64,000 nt of DNA from Pseudomonas sp. KUIN-1 (GCF_009176725.1 NZ_AP020337.1:372001-436000); one strand, 5' to 3'. Shown: positions 32,577 through 45,795, counted from the first letter of the stretch. Numbers and translations are program-made. Notes: generated by a model not told the origin, from the letters alone.

Positions 32577-33956
32577 TCAGCGTTTTGCAGCGCGCAGCGT
32601 GCTGAACGCCATCCAGCCCAGAAACACCACGCCAAGCAGCAGTACGGCCCAAAGCCCCAGGCGTTTGAAGTCAGTACCTTGTGGCACGGCGATCGGCGCT
32701 GCGGCCATGTTGGCCACGGTTGCCGTGGCCGGGCTCGCTGTGCCGAGAGTCGCGAGCTTTTCCGCGCTCAGGTCAGGAATCAGCGTGGCCAGCGACAGGT
32801 TGGCAGCCTTGACGCTCGGGTTGCCGATCGCCAGGGTGAATGGTCCGTCACCGCGAGCCAGGAACACCACTTCCGTGGCAGGCACGGCCACACTCAACTG
32901 CGGTGCTTCATTGCCCAGCCCGCCGCCGCGATCATCCACCACCAGCTTGAGCTGTTGAACGATGCGCCCGGACAATTGCAACTGGTCCTGCAGGACATCG
33001 CTGTTGTTCTGCGATAGCCGGTACAGCAGGCCGCTGCTGATCGGCTGCCAGGGCTGTCCGGCATCGAGCCGGCCGTAGAGCGTCGCCGGTGCCAGGCTGT
33101 TGGGCTGGGCAATGTCGATCTTGACGCGGCCTATCGGCAAGCCGGTCGGCAGTTGCCAGACATACTCGTTGGGGCTTTCGACGCTGCCCTGGACCGGTGG
33201 CGACCAGGTCAGTGGCGAGGCCGGCGTGCCGCTGCTGGCACTCAGCAGGTGCGCAGAGATCAGCAGCGGCGCACTGTGCGGGGACCGCCACAGCAGGCGC
33301 AGATAGCGGGCGCTCTGGCCGGGCAGGCCGACTTCGCGCTGTTCGACCACTTCGTCGGCAAACGACAGCCGTGCAACCTGGCCCTCGCCCCAGTTGCGCC
33401 AGTGCTGCAGGTCATCACTGGCTTCGATGCTGAAATTCTGGAAGCCCTCACGCTCGGTGCTCCAGTCGATAACCAGCTGTTCCAGTGGCGCCTTGATTGC
33501 GCTGGTGTCCAGCAGCCAGCCGCGCAGCACTTCTTCGCCCGCTTCGATATCGCTTTGTGGCTGCACCTCGATCACGCTGCCGTTGCTGGAGCGCTCGATA
33601 CGGATGACCGGTGCGGTGTCGCCTGCCTCCTGTGTGCTGTACAGGGCAAACCAGTTGACCTCGATCGGCGTCGGCTCCTGTTCGGGGGCGGGCTGGCGCG
33701 GCCTGATCGAATAAGCCTGCGGCTGGCCCTCGGCATTGAACACGCGTACATCGCTCAGATCGGTCTGCCGGGCATTCAGCTGGACGGCAAGCGGCAACTC
33801 GATGCGATACCACGGCCCTTGGCCGCTCAGGCTCAGCGGCGTCTGGCTGGCAAAGTCCGCCGGTTTGTCCTGGGCGAGGGCGGTTATCGCCGTGCACAAG
33901 GCCAGGCCAAGCACGGCGATCTTCATGGCAGGATGACTCAAGAACGGTTTCCTCAT
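32577..33956 (-). CDS. DUF3999 family membrane-anchored protein
   Basis: This 459-aa protein has an N-terminal signal (cleavage near ALA-QD, residue 28), a long periplasmic beta-rich region and one C-terminal membrane helix (LGLWAVLLLGVVFLGWMAF) followed by a short basic tail. DUF3999 proteins are typically encoded next to a DUF2339 multi-spanning protein. That is the case here, with its ATG at 33956 overlapping the stop of the DUF2339 remnant (ATGA). Function is unknown. Its usual partner is largely deleted. Confidence 0.82.
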   Translation of the reverse strand: MRKPFLSHPAMKIAVLGLALCTAITALAQDKPADFASQTPLSLSGQGPWYRIELPLAVQLNARQTDLSDVRVFNAEGQPQAYSIRPRQPAPEQEPTPIEVNWFALYSTQEAGDTAPVIRIERSSNGSVIEVQPQSDIEAGEEVLRGWLLDTSAIKAPLEQLVIDWSTEREGFQNFSIEASDDLQHWRNWGEGQVARLSFADEVVEQREVGLPGQSARYLRLLWRSPHSAPLLISAHLLSASSGTPASPLTWSPPVQGSVESPNEYVWQLPTGLPIGRVKIDIAQPNSLAPATLYGRLDAGQPWQPISSGLLYRLSQNNSDVLQDQLQLSGRIVQQLKLVVDDRGGGLGNEAPQLSVAVPATEVVFLARGDGPFTLAIGNPSVKAANLSLATLIPDLSAEKLATLGTASPATATVANMAAAPIAVPQGTDFKRLGLWAVLLLGVVFLGWMAFSTLRAAKR

Positions 33957-34653
33957 AGCGTTTCCGGTGCGGCAGTCGAGCCTGGGCCGGGTTCTTCACC
34001 GACCTCTGTGACAGAGTGTTTCGGCGGTAACGGTGCGAAATATCCCACCACCAATAGCAAAATACCAACACCGATGAACGATACGATGCGCTCCATGCCG
34101 CCGCGATTGCTCAGCTCGACGAAGAACAGCTTGATCACCACCACTCCGATCAACGCTGCGCCGCCCAGCCACAGCTGGCGGTTGGCGCGCATGTGACCGC
34201 CGATCGTCAAGGCCAGTGCCATCAGCTGATCGCGCTGTCCAGCGGATTGGCTTTTGCTGTCGTGGCTGGCTGGAGGCTCTGTGGGGCGGGCTCGACTGGC
34301 GTTGCTGCCTGTGGCTGCTCGTCCGGGAGATCCCAGATCAGCTCGGGACCGTCGGTGGGTGCTTCGATAATGATCGCATCGAGTGGAAGCGGTGCAGGGT
34401 CCTGCGCAGGCGGCACGCCGGGCGCGGACTGACGTTCAAGTGCGCTCAGGCGCTGCTGAAGGACATCGAGGGATTCACGGGTTGCGAGCAGTTGCTGCAG
34501 CTGATCGGCGGATTGCCTGTCAAGCAGGCGCACGCGAATGCCGGCCCATACGGCCCAGCCCATGACTGCGCCAATCAGCGCACCTGCCCACTCGTCATAA
34601 CTCAGCGAGTAGCCTAGTGCCGTGCCGCCCACCACCAGACAAATCCAAAGCAC
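33953..34653 (-). pseudogene. DUF2339 membrane protein gene with a large internal deletion
   Basis: Two short frames meet at 34222. The first, 34222-34653 (GTG at 34653), encodes an N-terminal membrane segment (CLVVGGTALGYSLSYDEWAG), a coiled stretch (LLATRESLDVLQQRLSALE) and a Pro-rich linker ending NPLDSAIS-stop. The second, 33953-34222, encodes LALTIGGHMRANRQLWLGG followed by two hydrophobic segments and ends PAPLPPK-like before its stop. These are the N- and C-terminal ends of DUF2339 proteins, which are normally some 800-1000 aa with many membrane spans. The central region is missing, and the halves are out of frame at the junction (TGATG). Expression of a functional product is unlikely. 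Confidence 0.72.
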
Positions 34654-34862
34654 GCGACGATATCCTTTTCGGTGTGTGAAGGTTCATCAGGCGCAGTATA
34701 TAGGGGCCGTCGGACATCGCTTGTAATGTTTTGAGCGGTACACAGGGTTGGTTATGTAACGCGCAAGTGCCGACACCTGCGCGAAGTCTGGTGGAATTCT
34801 GAGTAACAGGCAGAACACAGGTCAGTGTGGGTGTGACCGGGGTTGTGGTCCGCATTGCTTGA

Positions 34863-34890
34863 GAAGGCGCTGTTTCCAGCGCCTTCTTTC
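34863..34890. terminator. Terminator hairpin downstream of glgP
   Basis: GAAGGCGCTG (34863-34872) pairs with CAGCGCCTTC (34877-34886) around TTTC, followed on the + strand by TTTCT. It lies in the 307-bp gap 34654-34961, which otherwise holds only a REP element and the remnant's upstream region. It may serve leftward glgP transcription, although the U-run is better on the opposite strand. Confidence 0.55.
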
Positions 34891-34909
34891 TGAGGCAGTG
34901 CCGGCCTCT

Positions 34910-34934
34910 TCGCGAGCAAGCTCGCTCCCACAGA
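34910..34934. repeat. Single REP palindrome
   Basis: CTTCGCGAGCAAGCTCGCTC with CCACA following is the same REP core found in the 13.4 kb repeats. It is a solitary copy 30 bp after the glgP stop. Confidence 0.8.
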
Positions 34935-34961
34935 GTCTGTGAGTCTGTTCAGGCTATGACG

Positions 34962-37412
<2,451 letters not shown>

Positions 37413-37475
37413 CGGTAAAACCTCAAGTAGTCTGACGAATGAAAAACGGGATTCTTAGACTGTAGGCGTGTCGTC

Positions 37476-37505
37476 AATTATTTCCTGAAAAAAAGCGAAA
37501 TAATT
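37476..37505. promoter_or_regulatory. AT-rich inverted repeat upstream of glgP
   Basis: AATTATTTC (37476-37484) and GAAATAATT (37497-37505) form a 9-bp perfect inverted repeat with a 12-bp spacer. It lies in the 280-bp divergent region between glgP and pip, 64 bp from the glgP start. It could be an operator or a transcript hairpin. No regulator is identified. Confidence 0.35.
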
Positions 37506-37692
37506 CATGGCATAGCTCTCGCTTCGACCCAGCGCGACAGCTCTGGTTCGCGCACCGTTGAAATTGGCAAAACGCTTGCATCGTTCGTTCCATCCTGATC
37601 AATGACGTGCAGCATGCTGATTCTTCGTTTCGGGTTTATGATGCCCCACGGCAGAATAATAGAAGCCTCTGAACTGGACTTATGGAGCACTT

Positions 37693-38664
37693 ATGCAGAC
37701 TTTGTACCCGCAGATCAAACCCTACGCCCGGCACGATCTGGCCGTGGAACAACCGCATGTGCTTTACGTCGATGAAAGTGGCTCGCCAGAAGGCTTGCCG
37801 GTGGTGTTTATCCACGGCGGCCCGGGTTCGGGATGCGATGCGCACAGTCGCTGCTATTTCGATCCCAATCTGTACCGCATCGTCACCTTCGACCAGCGCG
37901 GCTGCGGTCGTTCCACACCGCATGCCAGCCTTGAAAACAACACCACCTGGAAACTGGTGGAAGACCTTGAAGCGATTCGTGAGCACCTCGGGATCGACAA
38001 ATGGGTGTTGTTCGGCGGTTCGTGGGGTTCGACCCTCGCTCTGGCCTATGCACAGACCCATCCTGACCGCGTGCACGCGATGATCCTGCGTGGCGTATTC
38101 CTCGCCCGTCAGCAGGAAATCGACTGGTTCTATCAGGCCGGCGCCAGCCGTCTGTTTCCGGACTATTGGCAGGATTATGTCGCGCCGATCCCGCTGGACG
38201 AGCGTGACAACATTCTGGCTGCCTTCCACAAGCGACTCACCGGTCCGGACCAGATCGCCCAGATGCACGCTGCCAAGGCCTGGTCGACCTGGGAAGGGCG
38301 CTGCGCAACCCTGCGGCCCAATCCGCAAGTGGTCGATCGCTTTGCCGAGCCGCACCGCGCGTTGTCCATCGCGCGCATCGAATGTCACTACTTCATGAAC
38401 AACGCCTTTCTGGAAGACAACCAGCTGATTCGCGACATGCCGAAGATCGCGCACCTGCCGGCAATCATCGTCCACGGTCGTTACGATGTCATCTGTCCGC
38501 TGGATAATGCGTGGGAGCTGCACCAGAACTGGCCTGGCAGTGAACTGCAGGTGATTCGCGAGGCCGGGCATTCGGCAGCCGAGCCGGGTATCGCCGACGC
38601 GCTGGTGCGTGCTGCCGCAGAAGTGGCGCGCAATCTGCTCGACCTGCCGCCCGAAGAGGCGTGA
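37693..38664 (+). CDS. pip: Proline iminopeptidase
   Basis: This 323-aa alpha/beta hydrolase (peptidase family S33) removes N-terminal proline from peptides. The oxyanion motif HGGPGSG is near residue 40 and the nucleophile elbow is GGSWGSTLAL (Ser near 111). The acid is in HGRYDVICPLDNAWEL and the His in REAGHSAAEPG. The ATG at 37693 follows a weak site (GGAGCACTT). It is 39 bp upstream of dtd on the same strand. Confidence 0.92.
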   Translation: MQTLYPQIKPYARHDLAVEQPHVLYVDESGSPEGLPVVFIHGGPGSGCDAHSRCYFDPNLYRIVTFDQRGCGRSTPHASLENNTTWKLVEDLEAIREHLGIDKWVLFGGSWGSTLALAYAQTHPDRVHAMILRGVFLARQQEIDWFYQAGASRLFPDYWQDYVAPIPLDERDNILAAFHKRLTGPDQIAQMHAAKAWSTWEGRCATLRPNPQVVDRFAEPHRALSIARIECHYFMNNAFLEDNQLIRDMPKIAHLPAIIVHGRYDVICPLDNAWELHQNWPGSELQVIREAGHSAAEPGIADALVRAAAEVARNLLDLPPEEA

Positions 38665-38703
38665 CAGCAGTCCGGTATTGGTTTTGAGTCTGGAAAGGCA
38701 TCT

Positions 38704-39141
38704 ATGAAAGGTTTGTTGCAGCGCGTGCGAAGTGCGCGCGTCGAGGTGGGCACCGAGGTCGTGGGCGCCATTGAACAGGGCATATTGGTGTTGGTGGGAA
38801 TAGAGCCTCAAGACACCCGCGCCAGTGCCGATAAGTTGCTGCACAAGTTGCTCAATTATCGAGTGTTCAGCGATGTTGAGGGCAAGATGAATCTGTCCTT
38901 GCGTGAGGTGGGGGGCGGCCTGTTGCTGGTTTCCCAGTTCACGCTGGCTGCGGACACCAAAAGCGGGTTGCGTGCGGGCTTCTCGAAAGCCGCGCCTCCG
39001 GCACTGGGCGCCGAGTTGTTCGACTATCTGTTGAGCCAGGCCAGAATCGCGCATCCCACGGTAGCTGCGGGCCAGTTTGGTGCAGACATGCAGGTGCACC
39101 TGATAAATGATGGCCCCGTGACATTTTTGTTTGATACATAA
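38704..39141 (+). CDS. dtd: D-aminoacyl-tRNA deacylase
   Basis: This 145-aa enzyme clears D-amino acids wrongly attached to tRNA. The two active-site motifs are SQFTLAAD (residues about 78-85) and the C-terminal NDGPVTFLF, which carries the cross-subunit Gly-Pro. ATG at 38704 has GGAAAGG upstream. It probably forms an operon with pip. Confidence 0.94.
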   Translation: MKGLLQRVRSARVEVGTEVVGAIEQGILVLVGIEPQDTRASADKLLHKLLNYRVFSDVEGKMNLSLREVGGGLLLVSQFTLAADTKSGLRAGFSKAAPPALGAELFDYLLSQARIAHPTVAAGQFGADMQVHLINDGPVTFLFDT

Positions 39142-39404
39142 GCTACGATTTCACTTTATCCCCCTGAATTCATCTGTCTTGCGGGAATAAATTTCTTTGT
39201 CATACCTGATGCGTTGTGGCGCGCGCTACTGGATAATCGCGCGTTGCGGGGATCGACACTGTTGGTCCATTTGGTATGACAAAAGCGGTTCTGACACCTG
39301 GTTGGGGAATCATTAAGCCCATTCGGAGTCGGAACAATGCTCGCCAACCCGGCATTGATAGCTGGCCGTTGGTTTTTTCATCTGTTTTTCGGCGAGGGTT
39401 GCTC

Positions 39405-41348
39405 GTGATTGTTAGTCCCTGTGATGCTCCAAAGACACCTGTCAAGCGGTTGCGTAGTGCACTTCTGGCAAGCTCGGCCCTTGTATGCCTGTTCAGTGCA
39501 GGTCAACTGTGGGCGTTCAACCTTGATGATGTAGCGGCGAAGGCCAAAGAAATGGCCGGGCAGAAGTTCGAGGCTCCGCGGAGCAATCTGCCGAACGAGC
39601 TGCGCGACATGAAGTTCGCCGATTATCAGAAGATCCGCTTCCGTGATGACAAGGCCGAATGGGCGGGTGAGAAGACTCCGTTCAAAGTGTCTTTCTACCA
39701 CCAGGGCATGCACTTCGATACGCCGGTCAAGATCAACGAAGTGACCGCGACCAGCGTCGACGAGATCAAGTACGACCCGAATCGTTTTGACTTCGGCGAT
39801 CTGAAGATCGACCCGAAATCCACCGAGAAACTGGGTTATGCCGGTTTCCGTGTCCTGTATCCGATCAACAAGGATGACAAGCAGGACGAAATCATGACCA
39901 TGCTGGGCGCGAGCTACTTCCGCGTCATCGGCAAGGGTCAGGTTTATGGCCTTTCCGCGCGCGGCATGGCGATCGACACTGCCTCGCCATCCGGTGAAGA
40001 ATTTCCGCGCTTCAAGGAATTCTGGATCGAGAAGCCAGGCCCGGATGACAACCATCTGGTGATCTTCGCTCTGCTCGACTCGCCGCGTGCCACCGGTGCC
40101 TATCAGTTGACCCTGCGTCCGGGTACCAACACCCTGGTTGACGTGAAGTCGCGCATGTTCCTGCGTGACAAGGTCAACAAGCTGGGCGTTGCTCCTCTGA
40201 CCAGTATGTTCCTGTTCGGCGCCAACCAGCCTTCGCGTGTGCCTAACTACCGTCGTGAACTGCACGATTCCAGCGGTCTGTCGATTCAGGCGGCCAACGG
40301 TGAGTGGCTGTGGCGTCCGCTGAACAACCCTAAACATCTGTCCATCAGCAGCTTCTCGGTCGAGAACCCGCGTGGTTTCGGTCTGCTGCAACGTGGCCGC
40401 GACTTCAGCCAGTACGAAGACCTGGATGACCGCTACGACAAGCGTCCAAGTGCCTGGATCGAGCCGAAGGGCGATTGGGGTAAAGGGACTGTCGAGCTGG
40501 TCGAAATTCCGACTGCCGACGAGACCAACGACAACATCGTAGCTTACTGGAAGCCTGAAACGCTGGCCGAGCCTGGTCAGGAAATGGCGTTCGACTACCG
40601 TCTGCACTGGACCATGCAGGAAAACTCGATTCACTCGCCGGATCTGGGCTGGGTCAAGCAGACTCAACGCTCCATCGGTGACGTGCGTCAGTCCAACCTG
40701 ATCCGTCAGCCGGACGGCAGCCTTGCCTTCCTGGTCGACTTCGTGGGCCCGGTGCTGGCCGCACTGCCGGAAGACAAGACCATTCGCAGCCAGGTGACCA
40801 CTGACGACAACGTCGAGCTGGTGGAAAACAACCTGCGCTACAACCCGGTCACCAAAGGTTACCGCCTGACCCTGCGTGTCAAGGTCAAGGATTCCAGCAA
40901 GCCGACCGAAATGCGCGCCTACCTGTTGCGTGAAATCCCTGCCGAACCGGGCAAGGAACCTGCGCTGCTCGTGGCTGACAAAGCCGAAGAGAAGAAGGCC
41001 GCCGCCAAGGAAGCTGCCAAGCCGGCAGTCGCCAAGGAGTCCGCCAACGACCAGGTAGAAATCGCCAAGGCCGACGCACCCAAGCCGGAAGCTGCCAAGC
41101 CTGAGACTGCCAAGTCTGAAGCAGGCAAGGCTGACGCAGCAAAAGCTGACGCAGCCAAAGGCAAAGGCGAAGTCGCCAAGGCCGATGCAGGCAAAGCCGA
41201 CGCATCCAAGGCTGAAGCAGCCAAGGATAAGGACGGTAAGGAAATTCAGCAGCCTGAAACCGAGGCAGCACCCACCCATCCGGAACCGGCCAAGACGTTG
41301 CAAGTCATGACCGAGACCTGGAGCTATCAGTTGCCGAGCGATGAGTAA
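39405..41348 (+). CDS. opgG: Osmoregulated periplasmic glucan biosynthesis protein G, with Lys/Ala-rich insert
   Basis: OpgG acts in the periplasm on the beta-1,2-glucan backbone made by OpgH; in P. syringae opgGH is the hrpM locus needed for virulence. GTG at 39405 ([10 protein letters not shown]) with GAGGG upstream is preferred. A longer frame to 39276 would displace the signal sequence ([18 protein letters not shown]). The catalytic domain begins [16 protein letters not shown]. Near the C-terminus, about 41000-41290 encodes roughly 100 residues of Lys/Ala/Asp/Glu repeats (AAKP, KADA). These lie between the second domain and the last conserved block TETWSYQLP. The total of 647 aa is therefore longer than usual. 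It overlaps opgH by 8 nt. Confidence 0.9.
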   Translation: MIVSPCDAPKTPVKRLRSALLASSALVCLFSAGQLWAFNLDDVAAKAKEMAGQKFEAPRSNLPNELRDMKFADYQKIRFRDDKAEWAGEKTPFKVSFYHQGMHFDTPVKINEVTATSVDEIKYDPNRFDFGDLKIDPKSTEKLGYAGFRVLYPINKDDKQDEIMTMLGASYFRVIGKGQVYGLSARGMAIDTASPSGEEFPRFKEFWIEKPGPDDNHLVIFALLDSPRATGAYQLTLRPGTNTLVDVKSRMFLRDKVNKLGVAPLTSMFLFGANQPSRVPNYRRELHDSSGLSIQAANGEWLWRPLNNPKHLSISSFSVENPRGFGLLQRGRDFSQYEDLDDRYDKRPSAWIEPKGDWGKGTVELVEIPTADETNDNIVAYWKPETLAEPGQEMAFDYRLHWTMQENSIHSPDLGWVKQTQRSIGDVRQSNLIRQPDGSLAFLVDFVGPVLAALPEDKTIRSQVTTDDNVELVENNLRYNPVTKGYRLTLRVKVKDSSKPTEMRAYLLREIPAEPGKEPALLVADKAEEKKAAAKEAAKPAVAKESANDQVEIAKADAPKPEAAKPETAKSEAGKADAAKADAAKGKGEVAKADAGKADASKAEAAKDKDGKEIQQPETEAAPTHPEPAKTLQVMTETWSYQLPSDE

Positions 41349-43923
41349 TTCTCTACCGGTGCCAATGTCTCTGAACGAGTACCTGGCGCATTTACCGATG
41401 AGCGACGAGCAGCGGGCAGAACTTGCCGGCTGCACGACCTTCGCCGAGTTGCATGAGCGACTTTCCGCGCAGCCGGTCACTGACCCTGCCGAGGCCGCTC
41501 AGGCTTCGGTGGGTCGCCGTCTGACGCTGACTACCGCAGATCAGCTGGAGGACGCCGAGATGCTCGGCGTCGATGCCAGCGGTCGCCTGTGCCTGAAGGC
41601 CACACCACCGATTCGCCGGACCAAGGTCGTGCCAGAGCCATGGCGCACCAACATCCTGGTGCGCGGCTGGCGTCGCCTGACCGGCAAGGGCAACCCGCCC
41701 AAGCCCGAGCACGATGATCTGCCGCGGGATCTGCCGAAGGCGCGCTGGCGTACCGTCGGTTCGATCCGTCGCTACATCCTGCTGATCCTCATGCTGGGTC
41801 AGACGATCGTGGCTGGCTGGTACATGAAAGGCATTCTGCCGTATCAGGGCTGGTCGCTGGTTTCGCTCGACGAAATCACCCGTCAGACCTTCGTGCAGAC
41901 CGCCTTGCAGGTCATGCCTTATGCCTTGCAGACCAGTATCCTGTTGTTGTTCGGGATTCTGTTCTGCTGGGTATCGGCCGGTTTCTGGACCGCGCTGATG
42001 GGCTTCCTGGAACTGCTCACCGGTCGCGACAAATACCGCATCTCGGGTGCCAGTGCCGGCAACGAGCCGATCGAAAAGGGCGCACGTACTGCGCTGGTCA
42101 TGCCGATCTGCAACGAAGACGTGCCTCGGGTTTTCGCCGGTCTGCGCGCTACGTTCGAATCGGTAGCGGCCACGGGTGACCTGGATCGTTTCGATTTCTT
42201 CGTGCTCAGTGACACCAACGAAACCGACATCGCCGTTGCCGAGCAACAGGCGTGGCTGGACGTGTGCCGCGAGACCAAAGGCTTCGGCAAGATCTTCTAC
42301 CGTCGCCGTCGCCGTCGCGTAAAACGCAAAAGCGGCAACCTCGACGACTTCTGCCGGCGCTGGGGCGGTGACTACCGCTACATGGTCGTGCTGGACGCCG
42401 ACAGCGTCATGAGCGGTGAGTGTCTGACCAGTCTGGTTCGCCTGATGGAAGCCACGCCGGACGCCGGTATCATCCAGACCGCGCCACGTGCGTCGGGCAT
42501 GGACACGCTGTATGCACGCATGCAGCAGTTCGCTACCCGGGTCTATGGTCCGCTGTTCACTGCCGGTCTGCACTTCTGGCAGCTGGGTGAATCCCACTAT
42601 TGGGGGCACAACGCGATCATCCGCATGAAGCCCTTCATCGAGCACTGCGCCCTGGCGCCGCTGCCCGGCAAAGGCGCATTCGCCGGTGCGATCCTCTCCC
42701 ACGACTTCGTCGAAGCTGCGCTGATGCGCCGTGCCGGCTGGGGCGTGTGGATTGCCTACGACCTGCCAGGCAGTTACGAAGAGTTGCCGCCTAACCTGCT
42801 GGACGAACTCAAGCGTGACCGTCGCTGGTGCCACGGCAACCTGATGAACTTCAGGCTGTTCCTGGTCAAGGGCATGCACCCGGTTCACCGTGCGGTGTTC
42901 CTGACCGGTGTGATGTCTTACCTGTCGGCACCGTTGTGGTTCTTCTTCCTCGTGCTGTCCACGGCTTTGCTGGCGGTGAACACGCTGATGGAGCCGACCT
43001 ACTTCCTTGAACCGCGTCAGCTGTACCCGCTGTGGCCACAATGGCACCCGGAAAAAGCCGTTGCGTTGTTTTCGACCACCATCGTCCTGCTGTTCCTGCC
43101 TAAACTGCTCAGCGTCATTCTGATCTGGGCCAAGGGCGCGAAAGGCTTCGGTGGCAAGTTCAAGGTCACCGTTTCGATGCTGCTGGAAATGCTCTTCTCG
43201 GTGCTGCTGGCTCCGGTGCGCATGCTGTTCCACACACGCTTCGTACTGGCCGCTTTCCTGGGCTGGGCCGCGACCTGGAACTCGCCGCAGCGCGACGATG
43301 ATTCCACGCCGTGGATCGAAGCGGTGAAGCGTCATGGTCCGCAAACCCTGCTGGGCGCGTGCTGGGCCTTGCTGGTGTTCTGGTTGAACCCGAGCTTCCT
43401 GTGGTGGCTTGCGCCGATCGTGGTGTCGTTGATGCTGTCGATTCCGGTGTCGGTGATTTCCAGCCGTACCAATCTGGGCGTCAAGGCGCGTGACGAGAAG
43501 TTCTTCCTGATTCCTGAAGAGTTCGAGCCGCCGCAAGAGCTGATCTCGACGGATCGGTACACCTACGAGAACCGCTGGCATGCGCTGAAGCAGGGCTTCA
43601 TCCGCGCTGTGGTCGACCCGCGCCAGAACGCCCTGGCCTGCGCCCTGGCGACGTCGCGTCACCGTCAGGCTCAGCCGATTGAAGTGGTGCGTATGGAGCG
43701 TGTCGATCAGGCACTCAAGGTCGGTCCGGCAAAACTCGGCAATCAGGAACGCCTGATGCTGCTGAGCGACCCGGTCGCCCTTGGCCGCTTGCACGAGCGC
43801 GTCTGGAGCGAAGGTCACGAAGAGTGGCTGGCCGCGTGGAGAGCTTCCATCGAAGCCGATCCACATGCGCCTCTGCTGCCTTTGCAGCCTGAAGGTAAAG
43901 CATCGGAGCCGGTCCCGGTCTAA
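41341..43923 (+). CDS. opgH: Glucans biosynthesis glucosyltransferase H
   Basis: This 860-aa inner-membrane GT2 glycosyltransferase uses UDP-glucose to build and export the glucan backbone. Two membrane helices precede the catalytic domain ([35 protein letters not shown]). The catalytic D,D,D,QxxRW-type residues appear in [29 protein letters not shown] and [10 protein letters not shown] group of membrane helices follows. ATG at 41341 lies inside the end of opgG, so translation is coupled. A strong terminator follows. Confidence 0.95.
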   Translation: MSNSLPVPMSLNEYLAHLPMSDEQRAELAGCTTFAELHERLSAQPVTDPAEAAQASVGRRLTLTTADQLEDAEMLGVDASGRLCLKATPPIRRTKVVPEPWRTNILVRGWRRLTGKGNPPKPEHDDLPRDLPKARWRTVGSIRRYILLILMLGQTIVAGWYMKGILPYQGWSLVSLDEITRQTFVQTALQVMPYALQTSILLLFGILFCWVSAGFWTALMGFLELLTGRDKYRISGASAGNEPIEKGARTALVMPICNEDVPRVFAGLRATFESVAATGDLDRFDFFVLSDTNETDIAVAEQQAWLDVCRETKGFGKIFYRRRRRRVKRKSGNLDDFCRRWGGDYRYMVVLDADSVMSGECLTSLVRLMEATPDAGIIQTAPRASGMDTLYARMQQFATRVYGPLFTAGLHFWQLGESHYWGHNAIIRMKPFIEHCALAPLPGKGAFAGAILSHDFVEAALMRRAGWGVWIAYDLPGSYEELPPNLLDELKRDRRWCHGNLMNFRLFLVKGMHPVHRAVFLTGVMSYLSAPLWFFFLVLSTALLAVNTLMEPTYFLEPRQLYPLWPQWHPEKAVALFSTTIVLLFLPKLLSVILIWAKGAKGFGGKFKVTVSMLLEMLFSVLLAPVRMLFHTRFVLAAFLGWAATWNSPQRDDDSTPWIEAVKRHGPQTLLGACWALLVFWLNPSFLWWLAPIVVSLMLSIPVSVISSRTNLGVKARDEKFFLIPEEFEPPQELISTDRYTYENRWHALKQGFIRAVVDPRQNALACALATSRHRQAQPIEVVRMERVDQALKVGPAKLGNQERLMLLSDPVALGRLHERVWSEGHEEWLAAWRASIEADPHAPLLPLQPEGKASEPVPV

Positions 43924-43943
43924 AACCGCCCGGCTACGAAAAG

Positions 43944-43977
43944 AGCCCCTGACGCTTACCGCGTCAGGGGCTTTTTT
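43944..43977 (+). terminator. Rho-independent terminator of opgGH
   Basis: AGCCCCTGACGC (43944-43955) pairs perfectly with GCGTCAGGGGCT (43961-43972), a 12-bp stem with loop TTACC, followed by a run of Ts. It lies 20 bp past the opgH stop. Confidence 0.95.
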
Positions 43978-44006
43978 ATTGGGCTTTGTGGCAAAGACCC
44001 ACGCAA

Positions 44007-45795
44007 GCGAGGGGGAGAGGCGAACTTGTTCGCGGCATGTTCGGAAAGCTTGGCGGCCCCTTCGCGGACAAGTCCGCTCCTACGCCCGTTGGGCAGAATC
44101 AAAAACGGCCTCCTGCCCGAGGGGTAGGGGCGAACTTGTTCGCGAAGACGGTCTTTCAAGCGATGCATTGTCGGGAAGCTTGACGGCCCCTTCGCGGACA
44201 AGTCCTCTCCTACGCCCGTTGGGCAGAATCAAAAACGGCCTCCTGCCCGAGGGGTAGGAGCGAACGTGTTCGCGAAGACGGTCGCTCAGGCGATGCATGT
44301 CCGGAAAGCTTGGCGGCCCCTTCGCGGACAAGTCCGCTCCTACGCCCGTTGGGCAGAATCAAAAACGGCCTCCTGCCCGAGGGCTAGGAGCGAACTTGTT
44401 CGCGAAGACGGTCTTTCAAGCAATACATTTTCGGAAAGCTTGACGGCACCTTCGCGGACAAGTCCGCTCCTACGCCCGCTGGGCAGAATCAAAAACGGCC
44501 TCCTGCCCGAGGGCTAGGAGCGAACTTGTTCGCGAAGACGGTCTTTCAAGCAATACATTTTCGGAAAGCTTAACGGCACCTTCGCGGACAAGTCCGCTCC
44601 TACGCCCGTTGGGCAGAATCAAAAACGGCCTCCTGTCCGAGGGGTAGGAGCGAACTTGTTCGCGAAGACGCTCGCTCAGGCGATGCATGTTCGGAAAGCT
44701 TAACGGCACCTTCGCGGACAAGTCCGCTCCTACGCCCGTTGGGCAGAATCAAAAACGGCCTCCTGCCCGAGGGGTAGGAGCGAACTTGTTCGCGAAGACG
44801 GTCTTTCAAGCGATGCATGTCCGGAAAGCTTGGCGGCCCCTTCGCGGACAAGTCCGCTCCTACGCCCGTTGGGCAGAATCAAAAGCGGCCTCCTGCCCGA
44901 GGGGTAGGAGCGAGCTTGTTCGCGAAGACGCTCGCTCAGGCGATGCATGTTCGGGAAGCTTGACGGCCCCTTCGCGGACAAGTCCGCTCCTACGCCCGTT
45001 GGGCAGAATCAAAAACGGCCTCCTGCCCGAGGGGTAGGAGCGAACGTGTTCGCGAAGACGGTCGCTCAGGCGATGCATGTCCGGAAAGCTTGACGGCCCC
45101 TTCGCGGACAAGTCCGCTCCTACGCCCGTTGGGCAGAATCAAAAACGGCCTCCTGCCCGAGGGGTAGGAGCGAACGTGTTCGCGAAGACGGTCGCTCAGG
45201 CGATGCATGTCCGGAAAGCTTGGCGGCCCCTTCGCGGACAAGTCCGCTCCTACGCCCGTTGGGCAGAATCAAAAGCGGCCTCCTGCCCGAGGGGTAGGAG
45301 CGAGCTTGTTCGCGAAGACGCTCGCTCAGGCGATGCATGTTCGGGAAGCTTGACGGCCCCTTCGCGGACAAGTCCGCTCCTACGCCCGTTGGGCAGAATC
45401 AAAAACGGCCTCCTGCCCGAGGGGTAGGAGCGAACTTGTTCGCGAAGACGGTCGCTCAAGCGATGCATGTCCGGAAAGCTTGACGGCCCCTTCGCGGACA
45501 AGTCCGCTCCTACGCCCGTTGGGCAGAATCAAAAACGGCCTCCTGCCCGAGGGGTAGGGGCGAACTTGTTCGCGAAGACGGTCTTTCAAGCGATGCATTG
45601 TCGGGAAGCTTGACGGCCCCTTCGCGGACAAGTCCGCTCCTACGCCCGTTGGGCAGAATCAAAAACGGCCTCCTGCCCGAGGGGTAGGAGCGAACTTGTT
45701 CGCGAAGACGGTCGCTCAGGCGATGCATGTCCGGAAAGCTTGGCGGCCCCTTCGCGGACAAGTCCGCTCCTACGCCCGTTGGGCAGAATCAAAAG
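44007..45795. repeat. Tandem array of about 14 copies of a 130-bp REPIN unit
   Basis: GGGCAGAATC begins at 44091 and recurs every 130 bp without exception to 45781 (14 occurrences). A shortened first copy starts near 44007. Each unit has two inverted REP palindromes, GGAGCGAACTTGTTCGCGAA and TTCGCGGACAAGTCCGCTCC, about 45 bp apart, so it is a REPIN plus a fixed flank. Variants are mosaic along the array. For example, AGCTTG versus AACTTG versus AACGTG occurs in the first REP, and CAATACATTTTC in two adjacent copies. Blocks 44751-45130 and 45141-45520 are near-identical three-unit (390 bp) duplicates. It fills the whole gap between opgH and a chemoreceptor gene and encodes no credible protein. 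Confidence 0.95.

Noticed and set aside
37505..37690. 61-codon reverse frame between glgP and pip
   Set aside because: It occupies the divergent promoter region and lacks a start signal.
43956..45761. Series of 83-codon open frames on the reverse strand, one every 130 bp, and 116-codon frames on the forward strand
   Set aside because: They arise from the GC-rich 130-bp repeat. They have no ribosome binding sites and read through REP palindromes.
44007..45795. Possible CRISPR array
   Set aside because: The whole 130-bp unit is conserved, there are no unique spacers, and the internal parts are REP palindromes. No cas genes are nearby.
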